Source: CBDFKS01 sp965248905
GTDB taxonomy: Bacteria > Chloroflexota > Dehalococcoidia > Lucifugimonadales > JAGWBF01
Direction of reading: 5' to 3'
NCBI GenBank assembly: GCA_965248905.1
Contig: CBDFKS010000004.1
Coordinates: 1 to 64,000 of the forward strand
DNA length: 64,000 nt
Position 1 is the first letter of the stretch. Each line of letters begins with the position of its first letter. Below, piece after piece: positions 1 through 8,413 of the stretch. The translations under genes were made by a program, and so were the position numbers. The notes under the pieces were generated by a model. That model saw only the letters and a list, made by a program, of their open reading frames with translations, had not been told where the DNA came from and searched no databases.

Positions 1-2
1 CC

Positions 3-623
3 CCGCAGTCAGACGAGACCGCCGGTCTCGTGGCGGTGGCCAGCATCTCCCAGACAGTAACAGCCGACGAAGCCTACGTGGTTGTGATCCCACAACGCCT
101 CTACGGCCCTAGAGGTCCGGAGCCGCTCTCTATGGAGGATCGTGCGGACGTGATAGACAAGCTCACAGAGATAGGGATCGCCAGCGATGACATCGAGATC
201 GTTTCCGGGCGGCAGCCCTACGAGCCGGTCCAGATATCCGTAGAAGTAGCGGTCGCGGACCTGCCTGAGATCGGCGAACGTATCCTTGACTCGGTCGAAG
301 AGGTGCTCAGGCGCTCCGAAAACAGCGGGGTACGTTTTGGCCTATCGGAAGAGAGTTGCAACGCGGGTCTGGCACTGGCCCGCCGGGATGCCGCCCTGCA
401 GACTGACAAGAACGCCGATGGTCTGGCTGAGGCAATCGGCGTGGTCCGAGGTGGCGTCGTGAGTGTTGCAGAGTATTCTCTCGGCGGCTTCAACTATGGC
501 TTAACCAGCACCGAGGCGTGCGGTGGGCAGTTCCAAGACCCTAACGCGTTGCTGCCATTCGACGCCGAGCCCAAAATCGAAGTTGCCGTACAGCTGCAGA
601 TTGGCTACGCCATCTCAAGGTAG
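3..623 (+). CDS. SIMPL-domain (DUF541) protein, 5' end outside window
   Basis: The reading frame is open from the first bases, so the gene begins upstream and only its last 206 or so codons are seen. A GTG at position 30 is only an internal candidate start. The text SISQTVTADEAYVVV, the alternating strand pattern and the C-terminal EVAVQLQIGYAI resemble the SIMPL/DUF541 family. Those are secreted or periplasmic proteins of poorly known function, usually with a signal peptide that would lie outside this window. The assignment rests on fold-like pattern only and is moderate. The stop is followed by non-coding sequence and an oppositely oriented ORF. Confidence 0.55.
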   Translation, partial: PQSDETAGLVAVASISQTVTADEAYVVVIPQRLYGPRGPEPLSMEDRADVIDKLTEIGIASDDIEIVSGRQPYEPVQISVEVAVADLPEIGERILDSVEEVLRRSENSGVRFGLSEESCNAGLALARRDAALQTDKNADGLAEAIGVVRGGVVSVAEYSLGGFNYGLTSTEACGGQFQDPNALLPFDAEPKIEVAVQLQIGYAISR

Positions 624-680
624 AAGCAGCCTAACGCCAGACCTTGCGGGCGTCGAACAGAAGTGCGCGCCAGAAGGTCT

Positions 681-1091
681 TCAGCAAGCCTGCAAAACCG
701 ATGGGTGTGCCATCGCCCGCCACCACCACGGGCCCCATTGTACGTTAGGAGCGTGGTCCGCGTGCAGCGCAAAGAGATGGTCCGGCGCGTTGAGACTGGG
801 GCTGGCGTAGGTCTCGTTCACTACGAGTTCACCGCTGTCCTCGTCACGGCTCAGGAGCAACACAGGCTCGCCATGCGCTACTGTCCCACTCTTCCTAGGT
901 GCTACGACGAGGTCTCTAGCACCGAGGGTAAGCAGCGCAGCGCCGGTGCGAGGATCGAAGCGCTCAAGCTCAGCGGCGAAGACGCCCCGACTCGATACCG
1001 TCACCGACAACGAGGCGACCTCCTCCATGAGGTCAAGCACGGTGAGCACAGCGCCCCTTTCCTTTAGGTGGGGAATCTGGGCTCTCCCCAC
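681..1091 (-). CDS. hypothetical protein, possibly degraded
   Basis: 136 codons from a GTG at 1091. A second GTG near 1049 (residues VLTVLDLMEEV) has a purine-rich GGAAAGGGG stretch just upstream and may be the true start. The middle part (PRTGAALLTLGARDLVVAPRK) looks like genuine protein, while the last 15 residues are rich in Trp and look like read-through into degraded sequence. The plus-strand ORF over the same bases is basic and low in complexity and was judged the shadow. No family is recognised. Confidence 0.35.
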   Translation of the reverse strand: MGRAQIPHLKERGAVLTVLDLMEEVASLSVTVSSRGVFAAELERFDPRTGAALLTLGARDLVVAPRKSGTVAHGEPVLLLSRDEDSGELVVNETYASPSLNAPDHLFALHADHAPNVQWGPWWWRAMAHPSVLQAC

Positions 1092-1266
1092 CCATCTACA
1101 AGGCGCCAGGTCTGTGATAGAGTGTCGTACGAGACGCTGGTGCTGAAGGAAGACGTGAGGTTAGACAAACGGCCACATCGTCAGCGAACCACTAATGATA
1201 AACACCTACCTACACCGATAGGGCGTACCTGAGGGTGGGCCATTAGAGAGATGAAGGAGGGTTGAT

Positions 1267-2125
1267 ATGCATAAGAGGTTCATGCTTTATGCCCTTGTGG
1301 TAGCGGTATTGACGTCAATAGCCATCACAGGAATCTTGTATGCCCAAGGCACTGGAGGCGACAAACACGAGGCCGACTTTGGTCGAGAAATCGATCCTCA
1401 GATTGCCAGACAAATGCCCCTGGCAGATGCGTCAAGTAAGATTCACAAGCTTTGGCAGGAAGCAAATCTCCAAGGCTTCACAGGTGTGAGGTTCGATAAC
1501 GACAGGGGAGTAGTGATCCTCTACTGGAAGGGAGAAATCGATCCCAGGATGTCAGAACTCGTGACAACGTTGAATACTAGCGTCCCGGTGCAAGTGGTTG
1601 ATCGACCCTATTCACTTAGGGAGCTTCAGGAGGAGGCAAAGCGGCTTGTCGAACTTAGTCCCGCCACATTGGGAGTGAACGTCGCTGAGGCAGGACCTCT
1701 TCCAGATTTCTCAGGATTAAGTGTCGGAGTCGAATCCGCTGACCAGCTTGCGGTTGCCCCAGATGTCATCGACAGCGATTTTCGGCTAGAATTCTCGGTT
1801 GCATCAGGCGTTGTACCATTAAATCACGTAAGTTTCGACCGGTGACATCTCACCCTTCTGGGGCGGTGCTGCGATTGATCATAGGACCAGTATCTGGGGC
1901 GAATACAACTACTGCACAACCGGATTCGCTGTGACAACGGCTTCAGATGAAGAAGGGATGCTTACAGCCGCCCACTGCCAATATGATTGGGATTACTACA
2001 CTCCTGATGGGGACCGTCTTGTGGGGACGCTTACCAACCCATTCCTGTGCACATACGACGCTGGCACTCTCAAGGGGAAGTCTTACGGGGGTAATATCTT
2101 CGTTGGGAGTTGGGACTCCTCGCAT
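1267..2125 (+). pseudogene. trypsin-like (streptogrisin-type) secreted serine protease, frameshifted and truncated
   Basis: An ATG at 1267 behind a good AAGGAGG site starts a secreted protein with an N-terminal hydrophobic segment (FMLYALVVAVLTSIAITGIL) and a propeptide-like region with conserved-looking LRELQEEAKRL. The frame ends at 1845. The next reading frame, open from about 1832, continues with SPFWGGAAIDHRT, a CTTGFAV strand and GMLTAAHC, the catalytic-His signature of chymotrypsin-fold proteases. A single frameshift near 1840 therefore splits the gene. After about residue NIFVGSWDSSHG (near 2120) the homology-like text stops, so the catalytic Asp and Ser parts are lost. This is a decayed gene; the His motif makes the family call fairly safe. 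Confidence 0.7.
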
Positions 2126-2756
2126 GGTAAGACAGTCTCAGGTCGATCCGGGACCGGATACGCTCCTCGCCGATCTGCTGAGGCTGCCGGATTCGACAGA
2201 CCCGGTACGGTGGCTTCAGGACCACCGTTTGTCCCTTGCTGCTCGCCTCGTGCTGGAACATCTCCTACAGCGAGTAATCCCAATGGAAGATCTCGTTGTC
2301 TCTGCAATAAACGGCTCCCCACTCCGTTCGATACGTCCGAGAGTCCACACCCGCTCAAACGGTCGTCTCCATGTAAAGGTACGGCAAATTGATATTCTTG
2401 AGCTTGGCTTTGCCCTTCACTTAAGGGTCCGATTCAGCCTTCCAAGGGGATGGTCCTCCGCGAAACAGCAGGGGATTATCCGGCAGTGGGAAGGCTTCAG
2501 AAGTATCAGAGACAATGCTGGCCACCACTACGTGGTGCAGGTTGCGTCCATGCACACCTCCAACCAGATGTGGTGGTGGCATGGGGATCAAACACTCGTC
2601 TGTTGGCCCACGCTTGAACACACGCGAGGATTGACACTGGAGGCCCAACCGGCGTATCTGTCCCTGTACCGGCCCCCAAGCGAAGGGGGTTCCATTATAC
2701 CGCTGCCGGGTCCCAGCCTGGGCGGAATAAGCTGTAGGGCCGTTATCGGCGAGTAG
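2126..2756 (+). pseudogene. 3' fragment of an unknown gene fused to the protease remnant
   Basis: In the frame ending at the TAG of 2756 the protein text from about 2130 on looks coding: a helical stretch (LAARLVLEHLLQRVIPMED), then a beta-rich tail (NAGHHYVVQVAS, WWWHGDQTLVCW, AQPAYLSLYRPP). Before 2126 the same frame is only an out-of-frame shadow of the protease gene. The piece therefore seems to be the back half of another gene joined to the protease by deletion. No family is recognised. Confidence 0.4.
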
Positions 2757-2842
2757 AACGATTCTGTGCGTAGGCCTGAAAGGAGGCGGGCGTAAAGAAT
2801 GCCAGAGGGGATCCGAACTAAATTGCCGAGAGGGCGGGAATA

Positions 2843-3041
2843 ATGGTTGTCGACGTGCTACGCCTGACGCGGGGAATGGTTCAAGCTCCGCAAGAGATGG
2901 ATGCCCTGGATACTCCTCGGCATCATCGTGGTCATCGCCCAGCTCGCCCTGTGGAGCGCCTACCTCACCTACCGGAATACGGACATCGGTGAGGAGGTCA
3001 AGATCACGACCTTCGGTGCCTCGTGCACGGCTTGTTCATGA
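2843..3041 (+). pseudogene. 5' remnant of an ABC-2 type transporter permease
   Basis: An ATG at 2843 gives MVVDVLRLTRG, then a one-base shift gives EWFKLRKRWMPWILL and a first membrane helix (IIVVIAQLALWSAYL), followed by TYRNTDIGEE. 'ExxKLrkrw' just before the first helix is the typical start of ABC-2 permeases that export antibiotics or lipids. The frame ends in a TGA at 3039-3041 after only about 65 residues. It is a broken front end; a matching back end of such a gene lies at 6384-6650 on the other strand. Confidence 0.5.
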
Positions 3042-3592
3042 GGAGTTTCGTTCCCTTTGTCACGGGGTTGTTATTGGTGGCTTTTGTGTTTGTTAGCACA
3101 ACCTTTAGTCCTATGCTTAACGAGGCGCCAACTGAATCCAGCCAGGCACGAAACCAGCATCCAGCGGCACCGCTGGGACATACTGAATCTCTTGACACGG
3201 AGGAGGTTTCACAATTGGATGTCAGGGTGGATAGGCCGATCTTTGACATCGACTACGATGACAGTTGGGTAGCAAGCGTTCCTGAGGTTATTGGAGGGTA
3301 TAGGGTTCTTTACATTTCTACGCCCAAGAGCAGGGCCTGTAGCCCGTCTCCGGTGATAGACTTGCAGACGCCACAGGAGTCCTTGAGCGGATTCTTAGGA
3401 GACCCCCCTGATGTTCATGCTTTGATGCAGGCTCTCCCTGAGCTCCCTTCCAATGTAAGATTGAGCTTTGGTCCCTCTCCTATTGACAAAGAAGAGATGG
3501 CTGTGCGTGATCGAAGATGGAATGAGGCCAAGACAAGAACCGGCTGCATTCCGTGGGGCCAAGTACCCGACCTGTCAGATGGCACGAAGTGA
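3038..3592 (+). CDS. secreted or membrane-anchored hypothetical protein
   Basis: 184 residues from the ATG at 3038, whose ATGA overlaps the stop of the permease remnant; an upstream GTG at 3023 is less likely. The N-terminus MRSFVPFVTGLLLVAFVFV is a signal peptide or signal anchor. The mature part is acidic with motifs VASVPEVIGGYRVLYISTPKS and a short Cys pair far apart (SRACSPSP, TGCIPWG). No known domain is recognised. Codon use is plausible and the frame is clean, so it may be intact although it lies among remnants. Confidence 0.5.
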   Translation: MRSFVPFVTGLLLVAFVFVSTTFSPMLNEAPTESSQARNQHPAAPLGHTESLDTEEVSQLDVRVDRPIFDIDYDDSWVASVPEVIGGYRVLYISTPKSRACSPSPVIDLQTPQESLSGFLGDPPDVHALMQALPELPSNVRLSFGPSPIDKEEMAVRDRRWNEAKTRTGCIPWGQVPDLSDGTK

Positions 3593-3960
3593 ACGTCAGG
3601 TCATTGAACTTGAGCCGGCCTATGGTGAACCCTACTACCAGAGAAGTGTTGCCCGTCGCCGAACTCGGTGACCACCGCCAACCGGTCGGGACTTCTGTCA
3701 AGTTTCTGTGAGTGCGAGACGAGTGTGTGAGAGATTGGTGTTCCGATTCCACCGACTACGGAGTGCCAGCAACAAACAAAGGGCCTCACATACGGTTGAG
3801 CAGAGGTGTTCAAAGGTCAGCGACCGGCGCCGGCCAGGTCCTCTTCTCGCACTTTCCTGGGAACTGATCTCCCACACCAATACAGGGCAGGTGGCCGTCC
3901 TGGTGACGACCACCTGCCCTTTCGCTCCTAACGGGGTTGGGCCTTGCAAAGCCCTTTCCC
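3593..3960. other. intergenic stretch with one strong hairpin
   Basis: No convincing gene is seen. It contains a perfect 10-bp inverted repeat, GGGCAGGTGG (3885-3894) and CCACCTGCCC (3910-3919), with a 15-nt loop and TTT after the plus-strand copy. It lies beyond the end of the minus-strand ORF at 3961-4242 and could terminate transcription there. Confidence 0.4.
3885..3922. terminator. hairpin, possible terminator
   Basis: Perfect 10-bp stem GGGCAGGTGG/CCACCTGCCC with a 15-nt loop. Only three T follow on the plus strand and none on the minus strand, so intrinsic termination is uncertain. Confidence 0.3.
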
Positions 3961-4242
3961 TTAGAACAGCCTGAGCGCCTCGGGCTGGGGCTGGCCTCCG
4001 TCCTCGGCGGTTGAAGCCTGCGCCGACCCCTGTTCACGCTGGTTTCTACGGCGAGCCGTGAAAGCGGGTCGCGTGTGGGCCTGATACTTGGGTTCGTCCT
4101 CCCACTTCGCTCTCGCCCTTTCGACTACCGCCAGGACCTCCTCTGCCAACCCGGACAGGTCCGGAGCGTCCACCGGTTCGATGTGCGGGTCCGACGAGGG
4201 CCGTTGCATCCCTATGGTGGCCCTGCCGTTCCTAATGGACAC
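3961..4242 (-). CDS. small hypothetical protein (93 aa)
   Basis: Starts with a GTG at 4242 (SIRNGRATIGMQRP) and ends at 3961. The frame stays open for some 35 more codons upstream, so the start could be earlier. The sequence has an acidic helical centre (LSGLAEEVLAVVERARAKW) and a basic, Gln-rich tail (TRPAFTARRRNQREQG), the look of a small accessory or phage-derived protein. No family is recognised. The plus-strand text over the same bases is less protein-like. Confidence 0.45.
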   Translation of the reverse strand: MSIRNGRATIGMQRPSSDPHIEPVDAPDLSGLAEEVLAVVERARAKWEDEPKYQAHTRPAFTARRRNQREQGSAQASTAEDGGQPQPEALRLF

Positions 4243-4386
4243 AACGACCTGAACATCGACTATACTCAGTATGCGCAGTGGTATGGCACCGCATACGGCT
4301 ATTCGTACACATGCGACTTGACCGAGGGAGCCCTACCCATATTGTGGGAAGAGGTCTGTCGGGGTGGGAAGGTTGAACAACCTTAG
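4243..4386 (+). pseudogene. possible 3' gene fragment
   Basis: The plus frame ending at the TAG of 4384-4386 reads DLNIDYTQYAQWYGTAYGY and then SYTCDLTEGALPILWEEV, which looks coding, while the text before about 4243 in that frame does not. It may be the tail of a lost gene abutting the minus-strand ORF. The call rests only on how natural the amino-acid string looks. Confidence 0.22.
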
Positions 4387-4410
4387 ACAATCTGAGCGGA
4401 CCGAGTTGCG

Positions 4411-4758
4411 TTGACTAGATTCATCGCATACTTCGAGCAATTGACGCTCGTAGCCGGTGGAGCGCTAGCACTAGCCGTTAGCATAGGACTCTTAGTCTCC
4501 CTGCTAATCCGACCTACGGCGGAGATAAACTTCCTTAACATGGCGACGCTGGTGCTAGCGTCTGCCGGGGGCATCGGCCTGATTCTCGGCCATAATAGAC
4601 TCAAGTGGCTGGTCACAGCGAGTCTCTGTCTTTTGTGCGCTGTGATCCCAACGGTTTTTGGGGCAGTTTTCTTGCTGTACACTGCTCCCCTCACATTAGT
4701 TGTAGCCGGGACGGGCTTGAAGGTCGTCCGCAACCTGGCCGGAATACATGCTCGCTGA
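4411..4758 (+). CDS. small integral membrane protein
   Basis: 115 residues from a TTG at 4411. It has three to four hydrophobic segments: LTLVAGGALALAVSIGLLVSL, MATLVLASAGGIGLIL, LVTASLCLLCAVIPTVFGAV and LYTAPLTLVVAGTGL. No enzyme motif or family is recognised. It sits just before an IS3 remnant, whose insertion may have removed downstream partners. Confidence 0.45.
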   Translation: MTRFIAYFEQLTLVAGGALALAVSIGLLVSLLIRPTAEINFLNMATLVLASAGGIGLILGHNRLKWLVTASLCLLCAVIPTVFGAVFLLYTAPLTLVVAGTGLKVVRNLAGIHAR

Positions 4759-4799
4759 ATTGTTGTGGCTAGGTGCCAAATCCGGCACCTGAGTTCTCC

Positions 4800-5105
4800 A
4801 AAGCGGAAGTAGGCTCCCAGTTCCCGTCGGGCCTCGACGGCGTTGACGTAGGCTTTCAGGTAGACCTCCTCGTACTTCACTGTCCGCCACAACCGCTCCA
4901 CGAAGATGTTGTCGGCGTACGGCCCCTTCCCGTCCATGCTGATCTTCACTCCGCGGTCCTGAAGGGCCTAGGTGAACTCCCGGCTGCTGAACTGACTGCC
5001 TTGGTCGGTGCTGAACACCTCGGGCCTGCCCTGGGCCAGCGCCTCAGTCAGGGCCTCGACGCAAAAGCCGGCTTCCAGAGTGTTGGACAATCGCCCGGCC
5101 ATATC
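4800..5105 (-). pseudogene. IS3-family transposase (OrfB) remnant
   Basis: The minus strand reads RLSNTLEAGFCVEALTEAL, then STDQGSQFSSREFT, a TAG stop, then GVKISMDGKGPYADNIFVERLWRTVKYEEVY in the same register as the intact copy at 15850-16677 (NTDQGSQFTSEAFT..GVRISMDGKGRYTDNIF). This is the DDE integrase core around the second Asp and the catalytic Glu. An in-frame stop replaces one codon and both ends are lost, so it is inactive. Divergence from the 15.8-kb copy suggests an older insertion. Confidence 0.8.
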
Positions 5106-5312
5106 GTCTCTTTTGTGCGGGATAATGTGTACGGAGGTACGTATGCGGCACATTGTGCCTTGCCGTCAACCCCCTCCCGGCCCGGACAATGTGTCCCTGG
5201 CACGCGTACTTATCCGCCTATTCCAGACAACAAAAAGGGCCTGCATATATGGGCTTTGGAATGAGGCTTCAAAACACGGGAAGGCACCGACATGGAAGGA
5301 GAGAAGGGTCCG

Positions 5313-5341
5313 TTGCTCAGCAACTAGAGTCGCCCTATACT
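5313..5341 (+). promoter_or_regulatory. possible sigma70-type promoter
   Basis: TTGCTC (5313-5318), a 17-nt spacer and TATACT (5336-5341), ending 35-60 nt before the start of the membrane protein gene that follows. The -35 box is weak. Confidence 0.3.
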
Positions 5342-5375
5342 GGTTACTCTAGAGGCAGATTTACCGCTTGGCGGG

Positions 5376-6374
5376 ATGCTGACCTCCGAGGGGCATGAAG
5401 TGGACTTCTTGGTTTGGATAATCGTGGTCAACCTGTTGCCATTGGCAGCAGTATGGTGCCTCACATGGTCCCGTGCGCGTGTTGCCATCCCATGGTTGGG
5501 GCTGGCGACGGTGACCGTTGGAACCCATCCAGCCTTCAGTTCGTCAAATACACTCGTAGCCGACGGCTCCATCGGCGTCGGGCTCGGCTGGCTCGCCACA
5601 ACGCTCTATGGTCTCATCGGTTTGGTTCTCGTTGTTGGCTCTGTTCGGCTTCGACCCGTACCGTACGTTGCCCTCGGTGCCATCGCCGCAGGCTTCATCT
5701 TTATCGCTTCCTTCTACGCATACCTGCCACCTTTCGGCTCAGGTCTACCTGGCATGCTCATATTCGCCGCACCGGGCCTTGTGTTCGTCGTCTACGGGGT
5801 CGCCTTATGGCATAGACACGGCTTCTCCCCTTCCATGCGAACTCAGGGCTTGGGCATGAGTCTAGTTCTATCGTTGGGGATCGTCGTTGGTTTGGGAGCT
5901 ATCGGCTTCTTCGCTTATCAAAGCGATCGAAACGATCGACCCTCTTGGGCAACGAGGCCGCTCGATTTGCCGCGTCTGGCGGCGGACTCTCCAGTAGTAG
6001 TCGAAGGCACCGTGGTTGAAGAGGACTCTGGGACCATCAAGTTGCAAAGGCCTAGCGGGAGAACGATCGACAGGGTATACACGCTCTACCAGATAGAGGT
6101 GTCCCAGTTCTGGCGAGGACGGCTGGCTGAGACAGTTTCTGTAGCCATCCCGGACTTCAGTCCAGTAGAGCTCAAAACAGGCCAGTCGTACCTCTTTTTC
6201 TTCTTGCAGAGGGCCGACCAAGAGAAGTTCCCGGGCTATTGGTCGCTAAACGACCCAGAGCAAGTGTGGGTAGTCGGCGACAGCAACTTCGAAACCTACC
6301 CTGGCAAGACTCCCGAAAAAACAATCACGAGACAGGAGTTAACCGAAGTCCTAGCGGCGAATCCGAACAGCTAG
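5376..6374 (+). CDS. polytopic membrane protein with soluble C-terminal domain
   Basis: 332 residues from ATG 5376; GTG 5400 (DFLVWIIVVNLLPLAAVW) is an equally good start directly before the first helix. About six hydrophobic segments fill residues 10-180. The last, VLSLGIVVGLGAIGFFAY, leads into a soluble part of about 150 residues rich in beta strands (VVVEGTVVEEDSGTIKL, LYQIEVSQFWRG, GQSYLFFFLQRAD). The tail resembles domains that start with 'ADSPVVVEGTV' in exported proteins, so it probably faces outside. No transport or catalytic motif is recognised. Confidence 0.6.
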   Translation: MLTSEGHEVDFLVWIIVVNLLPLAAVWCLTWSRARVAIPWLGLATVTVGTHPAFSSSNTLVADGSIGVGLGWLATTLYGLIGLVLVVGSVRLRPVPYVALGAIAAGFIFIASFYAYLPPFGSGLPGMLIFAAPGLVFVVYGVALWHRHGFSPSMRTQGLGMSLVLSLGIVVGLGAIGFFAYQSDRNDRPSWATRPLDLPRLAADSPVVVEGTVVEEDSGTIKLQRPSGRTIDRVYTLYQIEVSQFWRGRLAETVSVAIPDFSPVELKTGQSYLFFFLQRADQEKFPGYWSLNDPEQVWVVGDSNFETYPGKTPEKTITRQELTEVLAANPNS

Positions 6375-6383
6375 ATCCCGGAA

Positions 6384-6650
6384 TCATTCCCCCTTCGCTC
6401 CAGCGATGTCTCGACGCCTGATGAGCCAGAGGGCCGCGCTGCCGAGCACGGCGATGTATGCCGCGAGGACAAAGAAAGCATGCAACTGGCCCGGCAACTC
6501 GCTGACCCTGACCAAACCGCCGGTCTGGGTGAAGACTCCGGCGTCAGCTATCCATGAGTTGCTCTGTACCTCGGTCTGGGCCATCCAGCCTGCAATGCTG
6601 GGTCCCACCTGCACAGACACGGTTACTGGATATTGAATGCGGCCTGGACG
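6384..6650 (-). pseudogene. 3' remnant of an ABC-2 type transporter permease
   Basis: The minus strand encodes VGPSIAGWMAQTEVQSNSW, then a final membrane helix (FFVLAAYIAVLGSAALWLI) and RRRDIAGAKGE. 'ALWLxRRRDxAGAKG' is the usual end of ABC-2 permeases. Upstream in the same frame the text turns into antisense of an IS1182 transposase tail (6700-6840), so the gene was truncated there. A shifted frame shows a further piece (LSLIVQAAFNIQ), suggesting a frameshift as well. Confidence 0.5.
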
Positions 6651-6699
6651 ATGAGACTCAGTTGGGGCCTGCATATATGGATGCGCATGGGGGCCGCAG

Positions 6700-6840
6700 C
6701 TGCGCGGCCTCGCCAACGTGGCGGCCGAGTGGACCATGTTGGCCACCGCCTTCAACCTGCGCACTCTCTATCGGGTGTGGAGCTCCTCCCGCTCCTTCAG
6801 CCATACGTTTCACGGTCCGAAGCCTTGTCCTGTCTCGTGA
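6700..6840 (+). pseudogene. IS1182-family transposase, 3' remnant
   Basis: Forty-six codons reading LRGLANVAAEWTMLATAFNL and RTLYRVW, nearly the same as the C-terminus of the intact transposase at 12620-14095 (LRGVVNVSAEWTLLATSFNL, RTLWRIW). The rest of the element is missing. It marks the truncation point of the ABC permease remnant on the other strand. Confidence 0.8.
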
Positions 6841-7549
6841 ACTGAGGCGATGACAACACTCCATCGTCTCGCATCAGACCTTCGCGTCAGAGTGAACCTG
6901 TCTACAATTGCCCTTCTGAGACAGGCTCTACTGCGAACTTTTCGCTGGGAAGTCCTTATATGAGGAGCCGCTCGGAAACACCGGCTTAGGCCACAGGAGC
7001 CTCCGGCCCGTCAGGGTTGGAGGCTCCTCCATCCCCGTTGTAGGCAGCTGCGCCGCGTCCCGCCAGGGGCGCGGGGACAGCCCCCTTTATTATCGCTGCT
7101 GTGCCCCCGTTGGGGCCGTCTTCCTTCTCTCCGCTGACGACCTTGCGCGCTGGGGCCAGCTTAAGTGCGTCGGCCTACGGGGCGTTCCGGTAGCCGCAGC
7201 CGAGAGGACGCTCTTGCCATGACCAGACATGCCACTAGCAGGCTGCTGAAGAATGAATTTTGGCAGATGACGGCAGTTGATTGAGTGGGCAGTAACGGCG
7301 TTTAGATGAGACCGGAGTCAGAATTGATTCCCCTGCGGACGATTCCGAGAGGGGTCTACGGAGCTCAGAGGCCCCGTCACAGCATCTTGGGCGCACTCCG
7401 CCCTAGGCAGATCACACCGACTGAACGGCTCGTGTCATCTGACACGACAACAGGTTCGCCATTCGCACCAGGTTGCAGGCCGTAGCAACAAAGTGTCCGA
7501 CCAGCCCGGTACACTGTGAGGGACGGCGTACCGTCCACTATGCCACCCA
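6841..7549. other. long stretch without a recognisable gene
   Basis: No ORF here looks coding on either strand. The one clear structure is a perfect 10-bp inverted repeat, AGGAGCCTCC (6995-7004) and GGAGGCTCCT (7019-7028), with a 14-nt loop and no T-tract. A GC-rich potential hairpin follows around 7055-7075. The stretch could hold element ends or decayed genes. Confidence 0.4.
6995..7028. repeat. perfect inverted repeat (hairpin)
   Basis: AGGAGCCTCC and its complement separated by 14 nt. No run of T follows, so it is not a standard intrinsic terminator. Confidence 0.4.
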
Positions 7550-7720
7550 TTAGGACTTACTAACCAACTTGTACAGGAAATAGGCCACCAGGCCGGTGAG
7601 TACCCCGGCAACGGCTCCAATGGCAAGTGAGACGAGAAATGAATAGTCGTCCTGCAGGTAATTCATCACGAGGGTGGTTACGACGGCGGTAGGTACGGCG
7701 ATGACCAGACTAGTTTTCAT
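7550..7720 (-). CDS. small membrane protein (56 aa)
   Basis: A 56-codon minus-strand gene. ATG at 7720 follows a GAGGTG motif about 12 nt upstream; the stop is at 7550. The protein has two hydrophobic helices, TSLVIAVPTAVVTTLVM and LVSLAIGAVAGVLTGLVAYF, joined by an acidic loop (NYLQDDYSF), and a basic end (YKLVSKS). The second helix carries a glycine-spaced pattern (AIGAVAGVLTG) typical of packed membrane helices. It follows another small membrane ORF on the same strand. Function unknown; two-helix holin-like or regulatory roles are possible but unsupported. Confidence 0.55.
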   Translation of the reverse strand: MKTSLVIAVPTAVVTTLVMNYLQDDYSFLVSLAIGAVAGVLTGLVAYFLYKLVSKS

Positions 7721-7789
7721 GTCCACGGGTTTCTCACCTCATTTGGTAGGAGTCCAGCATGGTAACACACCATAACTTGCGGGACCGGA

Positions 7790-7972
7790 CTAAGCTGGCA
7801 ACCTTTCTGCGGGCCAGACCATAGATATCGGTCCTTCCGGCTTGATGAGATTCGCTGCCTCGCCGAGTGCGTGACCTACACCATAGCACTTCCTCCTGAC
7901 CACGCGGATTCCTGCGATCAGGAATAACGCGGAAAGCGGGACCATTGCGAGAGGCCACAGCAAAACTGTCAT
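7790..7972 (-). CDS. small membrane protein (60 aa)
   Basis: ATG at 7972 with one N-terminal helix (VLLWPLAMVPLSALFLIAGI), a basic stop-transfer (RVVRRK) and a short soluble tail. Another small hydrophobic reading frame (ALVLVGLAVWNVLRW, ending near 7979 after a possible truncated start) lies just upstream on the same strand, suggesting a row of small membrane genes. The ribosome site is weak and no family is recognised. Confidence 0.35.
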   Translation of the reverse strand: MTVLLWPLAMVPLSALFLIAGIRVVRRKCYGVGHALGEAANLIKPEGPISMVWPAERLPA

Positions 7973-7978
7973 CGACTA

Positions 7979-8092
7979 CGAATCACCCAACGCAGCTCTT
8001 TCGTCGCCTTGCCTCCATCTGAGAACATTCCATACCGCAAGCCCTACAAGGACCAGCGCGTGTCGAAGCTGCGGCCTCAGCTCTCTGAAGGG
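7979..8092 (-). other. possible truncated small membrane ORF
   Basis: A minus-strand frame bounded by stops reads LRPQLRHALVLVGLAVWNVL, then RWRQGDERAALGDS, a plausible single-helix protein end without a clear start codon. Reported only as a possible remnant. Confidence 0.2.
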
Positions 8093-8413
8093 CTATGCCG
8101 CAGGCATGGGGAGACGGTCAGAGGGCATGGGGCACTCCAACCGTCGTATCGAAAGGTCGAAACGCAGGACGCACTCCGGCCTTTGTGGGAACATCCCTCT
8201 TGGGCGACCGTTGAGAGAGCCTAGCTCGATCCCTCTGGTACGTCCCGGGCTCAGGGAAAGGACCCCCAGGTTTCTATGGCAAAGAAACACTGGAAAAACC
8301 TGATAACGATCTCAGTATTACGCCCCATCTCCCCTTTGGCAATACTTTCGGGGCCTTACCACCCACATCACTTGCACTCATGCAGCAAACATGGTGCGGA
8401 GATGACGCAGCAC
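8093..8413. other. intergenic, nothing recognised
   Basis: Several short overlapping ORFs exist on both strands but none has protein-like composition or a ribosome site. This is the downstream flank of the helix-turn-helix gene. Confidence 0.4.

Noticed and set aside
5237..6680. 16-bp exact repeat GGGCCTGCATATATGG at 5237-5252 and 6665-6680 flanking the membrane-protein gene
   Set aside because: One 16-bp match is expected by chance in a window of this size, and no transposon features accompany it.
7055..7075. GC-rich potential hairpin as terminator
   Set aside because: No T-tract and no gene ending nearby.
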